Positions 48,818 through 57,839 of a stretch of 64,000 nucleotides of DNA are shown piece after piece. The position numbers were made by a program, and so were the translations under genes. Source of the stretch: Micromonospora sp. KC723 (GTDB taxonomy: Bacteria; Actinomycetota; Actinomycetes; Mycobacteriales; Micromonosporaceae); NCBI RefSeq assembly GCF_004348595.1, contig NZ_SMKD01000001.1, positions 1-64,000 on the forward strand, in the 5' to 3' direction. The notes beneath the pieces are model-generated. The model had not been told where the DNA came from. It was given only the letters and a program-made list of their open reading frames with translations, and did no database searches. The stretch's first letter is position 1, and every line of letters begins with the position of its first letter.

Positions 48818-49964
48818 CCCGAAGATCAGCGTCGTCATCCCGTACCGGAACCGACTGGACAACCTGCGGATCGCGCTCGCGGCCCTGGCGGACCAGACCC
48901 TCGACGCGGGCGAGTTCGAGGTCGTCGTCGGCGTGCTGGAGCTCGACGACGAGTATCTGGCGCTGTGCCGCGAGTACGCCGACCGGCTCACTCTCGTCTC
49001 GGTGCTCGCGTCACGACCATGGCAGGTCGGGTATGCCCGGAACCTCGCCATCCGGCAGGCGGCCGGCGACGTGCTGGTGCTCATGGACGTCGACATGGCG
49101 CTGCCGTCGTGGTGCCTGGAGAACCTCTACGACCAGCACTTCGCATACGGGCAGCAGGTGTGCGTGGTCGGCCAGATGATCGACTACGACAACAACACCG
49201 GCGACGTCGTCGAGGTGGAGGTCAAGCCGTACGAGCACTACCGGAAGGTTCTCGACGACCTGGGGGCCGGCGATCCCGTCCAGGCGGATCCGCGCCTCGC
49301 CGCCCGGCACGTCATTCCCTGGTCTTTCGCCTGGACCGCGCTGGTAGCCCTGCCCCGAGTCCTGGTCACCCGCCATGACCTGCTCTTCGACCCCGGGTTC
49401 CACGGTTACGGCGTGGAGGACCTGGAGTGGGCCTACCGGGTGTGCCGGACCGCCACGCCGATCGTCATGGGCCGTGACTTCCTCGGCATACACCTGCCCC
49501 ACGTGCGTAGCGTCGCCGCGAACAGACGGACCGAGACGGCCAACTACCGGTACTTCCTGCGGAAGTGGCCGGGGACGGACGTCGAACTGGCGGGGGCGCT
49601 CGGTGACTTCGAGGCCAACGAGGCGTACCTCGACTTCCGCCGCGAGGTCGCCCGGGCTGCCGGTGCCGGCGCTTCCCTCGCCGTGGTGCGGGGTACGGTC
49701 GCCGGTGAACACCGCCTGGTGGTCGGGGTGACCGTCGACGCGCGGTCACGGTGGGACGATCCCACCGTCGCCGCGCTGCTGGGTCGCGACGCGGCTGTCG
49801 AGGTCCTGCCGATCGCCGGGGTCATGCTGCCGTACGACGACGACAGCGTGCGGCACTGCACGGTGCTTCCGCCGGCACTGCGGCTGACGGCCGCGTACCG
49901 GGACCGGGTCCTGGCCGAAGCACGCCGCGTCAGCGCGACGCCCCTCTCCCTCCCGGAGGGCTGA
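48810..49964 (+). CDS. Family 2 glycosyltransferase with galactosyltransferase-like C-terminal domain
   Basis: 384 residues from ATG 48810 (a GTG at 48807 is also possible); TGGAGAC lies upstream. GT-A fold: ISVVIPYRNRLDNLRIALAAL at the start, the metal-binding DxD-type segment VLMDVDMALP near 95, then a WAYRVCR region with GYGVEDLEW near 205, as in chondroitin-polymerase and GT27-like enzymes. No membrane segment. It sits between the dehydrogenase and phosphatase genes, so it probably glycosylates the azasugar or an intermediate. That would be unlike the minimal Bacillus pathway. Confidence 0.82.
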   Translation: MVDPKISVVIPYRNRLDNLRIALAALADQTLDAGEFEVVVGVLELDDEYLALCREYADRLTLVSVLASRPWQVGYARNLAIRQAAGDVLVLMDVDMALPSWCLENLYDQHFAYGQQVCVVGQMIDYDNNTGDVVEVEVKPYEHYRKVLDDLGAGDPVQADPRLAARHVIPWSFAWTALVALPRVLVTRHDLLFDPGFHGYGVEDLEWAYRVCRTATPIVMGRDFLGIHLPHVRSVAANRRTETANYRYFLRKWPGTDVELAGALGDFEANEAYLDFRREVARAAGAGASLAVVRGTVAGEHRLVVGVTVDARSRWDDPTVAALLGRDAAVEVLPIAGVMLPYDDDSVRHCTVLPPALRLTAAYRDRVLAEARRVSATPLSLPEG

Positions 49965-49965
49965 C

Positions 49966-50823
49966 GTGCCGACGGAACAGGAGCGCCAACTCGTCGACGT
50001 GGCCGTCGAGGCCGCCCACGCGGCCGGCGCGGTGCTGCTTCGCCAGGCCGGCGCGGTACGGCTGCTGCACCACAAGTCCACCGACACCGATCCCGTCACC
50101 GAGGCGGACCTGGCGGCGGAGCGGGCCGTCGTGGCGGTGCTCGGCCGGGCCAGGCCAGACGACGGCCTGGTGGGTGAGGAGGGTGCGACGCGCCCGAGCG
50201 GCACCGGACTGCGCTGGGTCGTCGACCCGATGGACGGCACCACCAACTACCTCTACGGTCTGCCGCACTATGCGGTGAGCATCGCCTGTGAGCGGCAGGT
50301 GGGGGCGGAACCCGACGGCCGACCCGCCTGGCGACCGGTCGTCGGCGTGGTCTACGACCCGGTGCTGACCGAGCTGTTCACCGCGATCCACGGCCAAGGC
50401 GCCCGGCTAGACGGGAAGCCGATCAGGGTCAACGACCCGGTGCCGCTGGCCACGGCGCTGGTCGCCACCGGCTTCGCGTACGACCCGACGTCCCGGGCCC
50501 GGCAGGCAAGCACGGTCGCGTCGCTGCTTCCCCGGGCCCGGGACATCCGCAGCCATGGCAGCGCCGCCCTCGCGCTGTGCTGGGTCGCCGCGGGCCGCTG
50601 GGACGCCTACTACGAGGACGAGCTGGCGACCTGGGACTGGGCTGCCGGCGCCCTCATCGCACGGGAGGCCGGCGCCGCGGTATCCCCGCTCAACACCGGC
50701 GTGCTGGCCGCCAGCCCCACCCTGCACCGCCACCTCGCCGGCCTCGTCACCCGCCCCGACCAGGTGACGACCGCGACCACCACCGGCATGACGGCCCCAC
50801 CGACACCCAGGAGGCAGGGATGA
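49966..50823 (+). CDS. Inositol monophosphatase family phosphatase (YktC1-like)
   Basis: 285 residues. Metal-binding motifs: DTDPVTEADLAAE and GEEGA, then WVVDPMDGTTNYLYGLPHYAVSIA near 90, and the C-terminal ELATWDWAAGALIAREAGA near 225. The family removes phosphate from inositol or sugar phosphates with Mg2+. In azasugar synthesis YktC1 dephosphorylates 2-amino-2-deoxymannitol 6-phosphate. The gene starts 1 bp after the glycosyltransferase stop, and its own stop overlaps the next ATG. Confidence 0.85.
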   Translation: MPTEQERQLVDVAVEAAHAAGAVLLRQAGAVRLLHHKSTDTDPVTEADLAAERAVVAVLGRARPDDGLVGEEGATRPSGTGLRWVVDPMDGTTNYLYGLPHYAVSIACERQVGAEPDGRPAWRPVVGVVYDPVLTELFTAIHGQGARLDGKPIRVNDPVPLATALVATGFAYDPTSRARQASTVASLLPRARDIRSHGSAALALCWVAAGRWDAYYEDELATWDWAAGALIAREAGAAVSPLNTGVLAASPTLHRHLAGLVTRPDQVTTATTTGMTAPPTPRRQG

Positions 50824-52445
50824 CCACCCTGAACCCCTACCGCGTCCGACAGGTCGCGGACCGCGATCCCCGCTACTTCCCGCTGCTCTTCGTGGCTTTC
50901 CTGGCCCTGGCCGCGATGTACGTCGTCTGGCGGACGGCGGTCGTCAACTGGGGCGTCTGGTACGGGCCGGTCGCCTGGCTGGCGGAGATCTTCGGCCTGA
51001 CCACGGCGATCATGTTCGTCGTCACCCTGCGCCGGAGCGCCCGTCCGGTGCCCCGGGCCGCCGGTGCGCCGAGGTCGGTTGACGTCCTGATTCCCACGGC
51101 CAACGAGCCGCTGTCCGTTCTGGAACCGACCGTCATCGGGGCCACCCGGCTGCGCGGTGTCCGCCGGGTGTTCGTCCTCGACGACGGCGACCGGGCCGAG
51201 GTACGCGAGATGGCCCGGCGGCTCGGCACGGAGTACCTGGCGAGGGCGGGCAACGAGGGCGCCAAGGCGGGAAACCTCAACCATGGCCTGACCGCGACCG
51301 ACGCCGAGTTCATCGTCACGCTCGACGCGGACCACGTGCCACTTCCCGGGTTCATCGAGCAGACCCTCGGCTACTTCGACGACCCGCGGGTCGGGTTCGT
51401 CCAGTCTCCGCAGTCGTTCTACAACACCGAGTCCTTCACGTTCCGGCACCGCCGGGGCAGGGCGGCCGGCTGGCACGAGCAGGGCATGTTCTACGGCGGC
51501 ATCCAACCCACCAAGAACAGCACCAACAGCGCGATCTACACGGGCACCTCGGCGATGCTGAGGCGCAGCGCGATCGACTCGGTCGGCGGCTTCGCGCCGG
51601 ACACCCCGACCGAGGACATCCACACCTCGTTGCGCCTGCACGCCCGGGGTTGGCGGTCGGTCTACCTGAGGATGCCGCTGGCCTACGGGCTGGAGGTGGA
51701 GAACCTGGAGGAGTACTACCGGACCCGACGTCGCTGGGCCGCGGGCAGCCTCCGCCTGCTGTTCCGGCACCCGGACTCCCCGCTGCGGGTGCGCGGGCTC
51801 AGCGCCTTCCAGCGGTTGAACTACCTCAGCGCGATGGTCACCCATCTACAGGGCCCGAACCGGGTGCTCTACCTGGTGGCACCGATCGCCGCGCTGATCA
51901 CCGGCGTACCGCCGGTGCACGGCCCGTATGCCTGGTACGGTTTCGCGTTCCTGCTGTTCACGGTGCTATCCATCTGGACCGTCGTGGTGTTCGGCCGGGG
52001 TCACTACCACCTGGTCCACAGCGAGGCCTTCGGCATCGCGGACACCCTGCCAATGATCACCGCCCTGGGCAGCCTGTTCTACCCGGATCGGTCGTTCGGA
52101 GTCAGCCGGAAACGGACCGGACGCACCGGCGGCGGCCGGCTGAAGGCCGCGTACCAGCTGTTCGCGGCGGTCAACCTGGCCGGCCTCGGACTCGCCGTGG
52201 TCCGGCTGGTCCGGGGCGAACACGTGGTCATCGCCGGCTGGTCGGCGGCCTTCCTGGCCCTCGGCACCGCGTACGTCCTGGTTTTCCTCGTGTCGTTGCA
52301 CCGGTACGAACGCCGGGCGGGGGCGCCGTCGTACATCCGGTTCACTCCCGAGCAGCTCTACCACCACGTCGTCGCGCTCTCGACCGATTCCGCGGCCGTC
52401 CGCTCGGTCCGCGCGGCCGAGCCCGAGCCGGTACCGACGCTCTAG
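50820..52445 (+). CDS. Cellulose-synthase-like membrane glycosyltransferase (GT2)
   Basis: 541 residues; ATGA overlap with the phosphatase gene. Two N-terminal membrane segments (about 20-42 and 52-72), a cytoplasmic GT2 domain, and four or five C-terminal segments (about 340-520). Processive GT2 motifs are present: FVLDDGD near 115, LDADH near 168, TED near 263, and RRRW near 302, corresponding to the D, DxD, TED and Q/RxxRW motifs. It lacks a PilZ domain. It should use a nucleotide sugar at the membrane, possibly making a short glucan or extending a glycosylated azasugar. Its inclusion in this operon is unusual. Confidence 0.85.
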   Translation: MTTLNPYRVRQVADRDPRYFPLLFVAFLALAAMYVVWRTAVVNWGVWYGPVAWLAEIFGLTTAIMFVVTLRRSARPVPRAAGAPRSVDVLIPTANEPLSVLEPTVIGATRLRGVRRVFVLDDGDRAEVREMARRLGTEYLARAGNEGAKAGNLNHGLTATDAEFIVTLDADHVPLPGFIEQTLGYFDDPRVGFVQSPQSFYNTESFTFRHRRGRAAGWHEQGMFYGGIQPTKNSTNSAIYTGTSAMLRRSAIDSVGGFAPDTPTEDIHTSLRLHARGWRSVYLRMPLAYGLEVENLEEYYRTRRRWAAGSLRLLFRHPDSPLRVRGLSAFQRLNYLSAMVTHLQGPNRVLYLVAPIAALITGVPPVHGPYAWYGFAFLLFTVLSIWTVVVFGRGHYHLVHSEAFGIADTLPMITALGSLFYPDRSFGVSRKRTGRTGGGRLKAAYQLFAAVNLAGLGLAVVRLVRGEHVVIAGWSAAFLALGTAYVLVFLVSLHRYERRAGAPSYIRFTPEQLYHHVVALSTDSAAVRSVRAAEPEPVPTL

Positions 52446-52566
52446 CTTCCTCTGCCGATCGGGCCGGCCATGCCGGCACCGCCCGACCGGCGTACCGCGT
52501 TCCGGCGCGGTGGCCGGCCCGGTCGGCGACCCATCACCACTTCATCCCGACGTGAGGACCCCTGTC

Positions 52567-53439
52567 ATGACGACCCTCGGTGCCGTGTACCTGCCCCAAC
52601 TGCCTCCAGAGCGGCTACGCGCCGTGGCCCGGGCGGCCGACGAGGCGGGCCTCGACGAACTCTGGCTGTGGGAGGACTGCTTTCTGAGCAGCGGCATCGC
52701 CAGCGCGGCGACAGCCCTGGCCTCGACCCACCGGTTGCGGGTGGGGATCGGGCTGCTGCCCGTGCCGCTCCGGAACGTCGCGTTGAGCGCGATGGAGGCG
52801 GCGACGCTGCACCGGCTCTTCCCGGGCCGGGTGCACATCGGCGTGGGGCACGGCGTCCAGGACTGGATGGGTCAGGTCGGCGCTCGGGTGGAATCGCCGC
52901 TGACCCTGCTGCGGGAGTACGTGACGGCGTTGCGCGGGCTGCTCGCCGGCGCACCGGTGACAGCGGCCGGCCGGTACGTCCGGCTGGACGAGGTGGCGCT
53001 GGACTGGCCGCCCGCGGGTCCGGCGCCGGTCCGGGTCGGCGCGGTTGGCGCGCGTACCCTGCGCCTGGCCGGTGAGGTGGCCGACGGCACGATCCTGACC
53101 GGCGGCACCACCCCGGAGCAGGTACGCGAGGCGCGCCGGTGGGTGGACGAGGGCCGTCGTACGGCGGGTCGGACCGACGATCATCCGATCACCGTCTACC
53201 TGCACGCCGCGACCGGGCCGGACGCCGACGCCCGGATGGAGAAAGAGCGGGTCCGCTGGGGGTACGGGTCGGCCGACGACCGGATGGTCACCGGCGACGC
53301 CCCGGCGATCGCCGGCCAGGTCCGGCGCTGGGCAGCGGCCGGCGCGGACACGGTGGTCCTGCAACCCACCCCGGACGACCCAGACCCCGAGGGTTTCGTC
53401 CGGTTCGTCGCCCGGGAGGTGCGTCCGTTGCTCGGCTGA
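52567..53439 (+). CDS. LLM class F420-dependent oxidoreductase
   Basis: 290 residues from the ATG at 52567 (GAGGA upstream). Luciferase-like TIM barrel: LGAVYLPQLPPERLRAVARAADEAGLDELWLWEDCF, LRVGIGLLPVPLRNVALSAMEAATLHRLFPGRVHIGVGHG and VGAVGARTLRLAGEVADGTIL. Actinobacterial members usually use coenzyme F420. It follows the glycosyltransferase by 121 bp in the same direction and could be the last gene of the cluster, adding a redox step to the product; this link is inference. Confidence 0.85.
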   Translation: MTTLGAVYLPQLPPERLRAVARAADEAGLDELWLWEDCFLSSGIASAATALASTHRLRVGIGLLPVPLRNVALSAMEAATLHRLFPGRVHIGVGHGVQDWMGQVGARVESPLTLLREYVTALRGLLAGAPVTAAGRYVRLDEVALDWPPAGPAPVRVGAVGARTLRLAGEVADGTILTGGTTPEQVREARRWVDEGRRTAGRTDDHPITVYLHAATGPDADARMEKERVRWGYGSADDRMVTGDAPAIAGQVRRWAAAGADTVVLQPTPDDPDPEGFVRFVAREVRPLLG

Positions 53440-53647
53440 CCGCGTCCGCGTTGCGGTGATCGGGTGCAGGAACGTCGTCCGCGCGGGTGGTGGTGACCGA
53501 CTGTTTGTTGGTCGAGGTGAGCCGGAGGTGGTTGTACCCGCGCCCGGCGGGGCAGCAGCGCCGCCCGGCTCACCGTCATCGACGGAGTCCCGTGGCGCTG
53601 CCGCGGTCACCAGGGCCGTCCTGCCGATCAGATGACTCAAAGCGTGA

Positions 53648-53988
53648 GCGTCACCGATGACGGTGTACCGGCACTTCGCGACGAAGGAGGACCTCGTGCC
53701 GGTCGATCAGAACGGCCCGCTGGTCGCCGAGCGGATCACCGCCACGCCAGCCGGGCAGCCCTTGGCGCGCCGCATCGGTAGCGCGCTCATCGACTCGGCA
53801 CGGACGCTGACCGCAGGGAACGACCGGTTCCGGCCTTCCAAGCCGAGGCTGCGGCCAGCGCCTGCCTGGCCGCCATGCACACGGCACTGATTCGATGGGC
53901 GAAGGACGACGGGCGCACCGATCTGCCCGACTTGATCGCGAAGGCGCTAGCGGCGGCTCTCGGCGACGAGGTACCCCGGGAGGGGTAG
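53648..53988 (+). pseudogene. TetR family regulator, truncated and frameshifted
   Basis: The frame around ATG 53657 reads SPMTVYRHFATKEDLV, the end of a TetR helix-turn-helix. It then runs about 50 residues into ligand-domain-like sequence (ALIDSARTLTAGNDRF). A one-base loss near 53835 moves the rest (AFQAEAAASACLAAMHTALI) to another frame, ending at 53988. The first 35 residues or so of the DNA-binding domain are replaced by stops. The 200 bp before it hold no gene. Confidence 0.6.
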
Positions 53989-54066
53989 CCGGAGAAAGCT
54001 TGATCGACCGCATGCGACGCGAACACAAACCGCACCCGCGAACGCCTGGTGTGCCGGGACGGTTTC

Positions 54067-54969
54067 TCAGGCTCTCGCCACGGGGGCAGGCGTGTTGGCG
54101 TCGGTCGCGGCGCGGACGAACTCCCGTACCCGGGCGGTCGTGTTCGACTCCAGCCAGACCGGTCCCCGCTCGATCGGCGGGGCGTCGTGGATCGGCACGT
54201 AGACGATGTCCGGGCGGGGGTGGTAGCGCTCGGTCTGCTCGCCCACTGGTAGCACACCCCGACCGAACGCGACCAGCGACAGCATCTCCGAGAACGTGTT
54301 GCCACGCGGGCCCTTGGGGACGGGTCGACCGGACGGCGTGTGCTCGGGTGTGCGGTCGCGCTTGAACTCGGCCGAGGTCACCTCCGGGTACTGCACGACC
54401 GGGTGATCGGCGAGCACTTCCAGCGACACCGACTCCCGGCCGGCCAGCGGGTGCGTGGCGGCCACAGCGAGTACGCGTCGCTCCACCATCAGGGCGGGTC
54501 CTCGGGCCATGCCGTCGAAGGGGTACGCGGCGACGAGTATGTCGACCGAGCCGTCCAACAGGTTGGCCCGCGAGTTGTAGAGCTGCGCCTCGCGCACGTC
54601 GACCTCGCAGTCGGGATGCCGCGCGGTGAAGAGTTTGACCGCGTTGAGCAGCACCGGCGCGAGGTACTCACCGAGGAACGCCACCCGCAGTTGGCCGGTC
54701 ACGCCGCGACCCGCGTCGACCGCCCGGTTCAGGGCCGAGTCCATCTGCGCGACCAGCGGAGCCAGGTCGTCGGCCAACTGCCGGCCGATGGGCGTGATGC
54801 GGACGACCCGGCTGGTGCGCTCGAACAGCGCAGCACCGACCCGCCGCTCCAGTTTCTTGATGACGCGGCTGATCCGGCCGGTGGTCACCCGCAGGCGCTC
54901 GGCGGCACGGCCGAAGTGCATCTCCTCGGCGAGCGTCAGGAACGTCTCGATCTCGTGGCGCTCCAGCAC
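54067..54969 (-). CDS. LysR family transcriptional regulator
   Basis: 300 residues. N-terminal winged helix: IETFLTLAEEMHFGRAAERLRVTTGRISRVIKKLERRVGAALFERTSR. The effector-binding domain follows (about 90-300: GQLRVAFLGEYLAPVLLNAVKLF onward). It is divergent from the DUF1801/VOC operon, and a GTTGA-N7-TCAAC operator lies between, so it probably controls that operon and itself. Confidence 0.9.
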   Translation of the reverse strand: MLERHEIETFLTLAEEMHFGRAAERLRVTTGRISRVIKKLERRVGAALFERTSRVVRITPIGRQLADDLAPLVAQMDSALNRAVDAGRGVTGQLRVAFLGEYLAPVLLNAVKLFTARHPDCEVDVREAQLYNSRANLLDGSVDILVAAYPFDGMARGPALMVERRVLAVAATHPLAGRESVSLEVLADHPVVQYPEVTSAEFKRDRTPEHTPSGRPVPKGPRGNTFSEMLSLVAFGRGVLPVGEQTERYHPRPDIVYVPIHDAPPIERGPVWLESNTTARVREFVRAATDANTPAPVARA

Positions 54970-54981
54970 CCGTCCCCCTTT

Positions 54982-54998
54982 GTTGAATCCGGCTCAAC
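54982..54998. promoter_or_regulatory. LysR-type operator GTTGA-N7-TCAAC
   Basis: A 17-bp inverted repeat 12 bp upstream of the LysR start and about 100 bp upstream of the divergent gene. It fits the T-N11-A pattern of LysR boxes. Confidence 0.6.
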
Positions 54999-55098
54999 GA
55001 TCGTAATCCGATCATGGCTTGGTCGCCGGCGCCGGTTGGCGAATCGTGGAGGGCGTCACCGGGGCGACCCGGCGGACAGGCTCTGCGACAGGAGAATC

Positions 55099-55464
55099 AT
55101 GAAGACCATTGACATCGACTCCTATCTGACCGGGCTGGACACCGGGCTGCGGGTGATCGGCGAGGCCGCCCGCCCGCTGATCGACGACGCGCTACCCGAC
55201 GCGACCGGCGTGATGTGGCACGGCCATCCGGTGTGGGGACTTGGCGAGGTGCCCGGACGGCGGCCCATCTGCCTGCTGAAGGCCTACACCTCGTACGTCA
55301 CCTTCGGGCTGTGGCGGGGGCAGCAGGTCAGCGACCCGTCTGGCCGCCTGATCCCGGGCGCCCGGCAGATGGCCTCGGTACGGCTCACGTCCGCCACCGA
55401 CATCGACGTGCCGCTGTTCACCGACTGGCTGCACCAGGCCCGCGCCCTGGAGGAGGGGAGGTGA
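55099..55464 (+). CDS. DUF1801-like protein
   Basis: 121 residues; AGGAG precedes the ATG at 55099. LRVIGEAARPLIDDALPDATGVMWHGHPVWGLG and ICLLKAYTSYVTFGLWRGQQV match the DUF1801 fold. Function unknown. The stop overlaps the VOC gene start (GTGA), so the two are co-translated under the divergent LysR regulator. Confidence 0.75.
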   Translation: MKTIDIDSYLTGLDTGLRVIGEAARPLIDDALPDATGVMWHGHPVWGLGEVPGRRPICLLKAYTSYVTFGLWRGQQVSDPSGRLIPGARQMASVRLTSATDIDVPLFTDWLHQARALEEGR

Positions 55465-55850
55465 CCGCCGTACGGGTCCGGGAGTTCGACCATCTGGTGC
55501 TGAACGTCGAGGATGTCGAGCGGTCGCTGGCGTTCTACTGCGGGGTACTCGGCCTCGAACCGGTGCGTGTCGAGCAGTGGCGGGGCGGGCGGATCGCATT
55601 CCCCTCGGTACGCGTCACCCCGGACACCATCATCGACCTGGTCCGCCGTGACCGGGGCGAGTCGAACGTCGACCACATCTGCCTGGTGGTCGACCCGCTG
55701 GACTGGCACGAGGTCGTCGACTCCGGCGTCTTCACCGTCCTCGAAGGGCCGGTGGGCCGGTACGGCGCCCGGGGCGAGGCCGTCTCCCTCTACGTCCAGG
55801 ACCCCGACCGCAACACCGTCGAACTGCGCTGGTACCCCGCCGACGCGTAA
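55461..55850 (+). CDS. VOC family (glyoxalase-like) protein
   Basis: 129 residues from a GTG overlapping the DUF1801-like stop; GAGGAGGGGAG is upstream. FDHLVLNVEDVERSLAFYCGVLGLEPVRVE and VSLYVQDPDRNTVELRWYP are typical VOC motifs; candidate metal ligands are the His of FDHLVL, the His of VDHICL and the Glu of NTVELRW. Single-domain length. Substrate unknown. Confidence 0.88.
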   Translation: MTAVRVREFDHLVLNVEDVERSLAFYCGVLGLEPVRVEQWRGGRIAFPSVRVTPDTIIDLVRRDRGESNVDHICLVVDPLDWHEVVDSGVFTVLEGPVGRYGARGEAVSLYVQDPDRNTVELRWYPADA

Positions 55851-56033
55851 CCGATTCCGTAACTTCCGCGACGCCTTCGGCGATCTGGTAGCCGGCGCTG
55901 GTGCGATTGCGCTCGATTGGCCAGACCGCCTGGTCGAGTTCGAAACCCGGTCTAGCGGAGTCTGCACTGCTCTCCGCAGCGCAAGGCCGCACAGCCCGGC
56001 CAGCCACCAGAACGTGAGGCGTATCCTTCGCCC

Positions 56034-56744
56034 GTGGGGCTGCGGTTCGAGACGCGTCGGTCCGACTCGCCGTGGGTCGACACCGTGTGGACATGCACGA
56101 GCGAGCAGGTCACTGCGATGACGTCCGTCGCAGGGGTTCGTTGGGGCCTGGTGTTCTGGGAGCAGGCTGGCCGGGCGTACGCGGGCATCACCGGTCCCGA
56201 GACCCGGACCGGCACGGCACCGGTGCCGGAGGGCGCGACCTTTACGGGAATCGAGTTCGCCGTGGGCACCTCGTTGCGGGCCGTTCCCACACCGGCGCTG
56301 GTCGACGGCGGCATCGCGCTCCCCGACACCACGCGTCGGACGTTCCGGCTGGACGCCGCGCGCTGGGAGATGCCCGGCCCCGACGACGCCGAGGCCCTGG
56401 TCGACAGTCTCGTCCGGGCCGGGACCGTGGTCCGTGACATGCTCGTCGCCGATGTGCTGCGGGGTCACTGCCCGGCTGTCTCGGGGCGCACCGTCGAACG
56501 CCGGTTCCGGGCCGCGACTGGACTGACGCGAGGCGCGGTCCGGCAGATCGAGCGGGCCCGCACAGCGGCGGAGCTGCTGGCTGCCGGCGACCCAGCCGCC
56601 GACGTCGTTGCCAAGCTCGACTACTTCGACGAGCCGCACCTAGCCCGGGCACTGCGCTCCTACGTCGGACGCACCGCCAGGCAGTTACGCGAGGGCGCCG
56701 GCGGCGCGATCGCCCTCGACCTCAATCAGCGCTTGACGTCGTAG
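56034..56744 (+). CDS. AraC family regulator
   Basis: 236 residues from a GTG at 56034; the ribosome site is weak. The N-terminal part (about 1-130) is a beta-rich sensor-like region (VWTCTSEQVTAMTSVAGVRWGLVFWEQAG). The C-terminal HTH carries SGRTVERRFRAATGLTRGAVRQIERARTAAELLAAG and the second helix pair LDYFDEPHLARALRSYVGRTARQLR. It contains a TTA codon near the C-terminus. The stop overlaps the convergent DHFR-like gene by 19 bp; such pairs are common in actinomycetes. Confidence 0.8.
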   Translation: MGLRFETRRSDSPWVDTVWTCTSEQVTAMTSVAGVRWGLVFWEQAGRAYAGITGPETRTGTAPVPEGATFTGIEFAVGTSLRAVPTPALVDGGIALPDTTRRTFRLDAARWEMPGPDDAEALVDSLVRAGTVVRDMLVADVLRGHCPAVSGRTVERRFRAATGLTRGAVRQIERARTAAELLAAGDPAADVVAKLDYFDEPHLARALRSYVGRTARQLREGAGGAIALDLNQRLTS

Positions 56745-57304
56745 ACCAGCTTTAGGATCCCGTTCGAGTAGCTCTCCGACTCCCGCAGCGTCAGCATGTG
56801 CTTGTCTCGGTCGGCCCGGCCGAACAGGCTCTTCCCGGCACCGAGCAGCACGGGGAAGACGAGCAGGTTGTACTGGTCGATCAGGCCCGCGTCCGACAGC
56901 CGCCGGGCCAGCTCCGCGCTCCCGTGGATGAAGATCGCGCCGCCCTCGCCCTCCTTGAGCGCAGCGACGTCCTCGGTCGAGCGCAGGATCGTCGTCGGCC
57001 CCCACCCGTCGACTAGGGCGTCGTCGGACAGCGTGGTCGACACCACATACTTGGGCAACTCCTTGTAACCGGCGTGGTCCTCCGAACCGGGCCAGACCGG
57101 CGCGAACGCCTCGTAGCTGCGGCGGCCGAACATCAGCGCCGTCGTGTCGGCGAGTTCCTCGCCCTTCAGCGACCAGGCTTCCGGGACGAACTCGAGGTCC
57201 TTGACCACCCACCCGCCGCTGCGGTGCTCCTCCCCCGGCCCGCCGCCGGGCGAGTCCACGACGCCGTCGAGCGACATGAAACCGGTGTAGACCAGGCTAC
57301 GCAT
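56726..57304 (-). CDS. Dihydrofolate reductase family protein
   Basis: 192 residues. Pattern: VYTGFMSLDGVVDSPGG, ADTTALMFGRRSYEAFAPVW, AIFIHGSAELARRLSDAGLIDQYNLLVFPVLLGAGKSLF. This is the RibD C-terminal/DHFR-like reductase family with unknown substrate. It converges on, and overlaps, the AraC gene. Similar to, but clearly distinct from, the protein encoded at 37519-38172. Confidence 0.87.
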   Translation of the reverse strand: MRSLVYTGFMSLDGVVDSPGGGPGEEHRSGGWVVKDLEFVPEAWSLKGEELADTTALMFGRRSYEAFAPVWPGSEDHAGYKELPKYVVSTTLSDDALVDGWGPTTILRSTEDVAALKEGEGGAIFIHGSAELARRLSDAGLIDQYNLLVFPVLLGAGKSLFGRADRDKHMLTLRESESYSNGILKLVYDVKR

Positions 57305-57839
57305 TGTGCTGTCTCCTCATGCTCGGGTGGGCTGCTGGGCCCAGGCTAGATCGCCGCCGCGGCGGCCGTCTTGGACGAAAACGACAGCGGTCCAGAACTC
57401 ACGTGGGGGCTCTCAGCGCCACGCGCGGCACAGTGAACCACCAGCGCCGCCGCCGACGACGAGCACGACCGGCTCCGCGCCGAATGGAACGCCCAGACAG
57501 CCGCCGCCTCGGCGTCGACCGGAGCGGGCCGGGCAGCCGCCCGCGCTGGACTGGCCCCCAGTGCCGCGCGCCGCCAGCCGGCCGCGCCAGACGAGTGCGA
57601 CTGCCCCGAGGTCGCAGCCCAGCACCGCCCACCGCCCGGCCGCGCCGCTAGTCGGCGGTGGACCGCAGCGCGGCACAGGCGAACCGGGCGAGTCGTTCGG
57701 GCAGGTCGTGCGGGCCATGGTGAGAGATGAACAGCCATCCCGGATCAGCCCAAGGTCGCTGCCCTGTGCGCCGTCAGCCCCCAACCGTCAAGGTTGATCG
57801 CGGACCGGGGCCACCATCGAGCAGCCCGGCACCGGCAAT
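57305..57839. other. 535-bp stretch without a supportable gene
   Basis: Open frames here are compositional. A short minus-strand piece (57651-57725) reads HDLPERLARFACAALRS and stops, which looks like the tail of a lost protein, but it is too short to assign. Confidence 0.35.
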
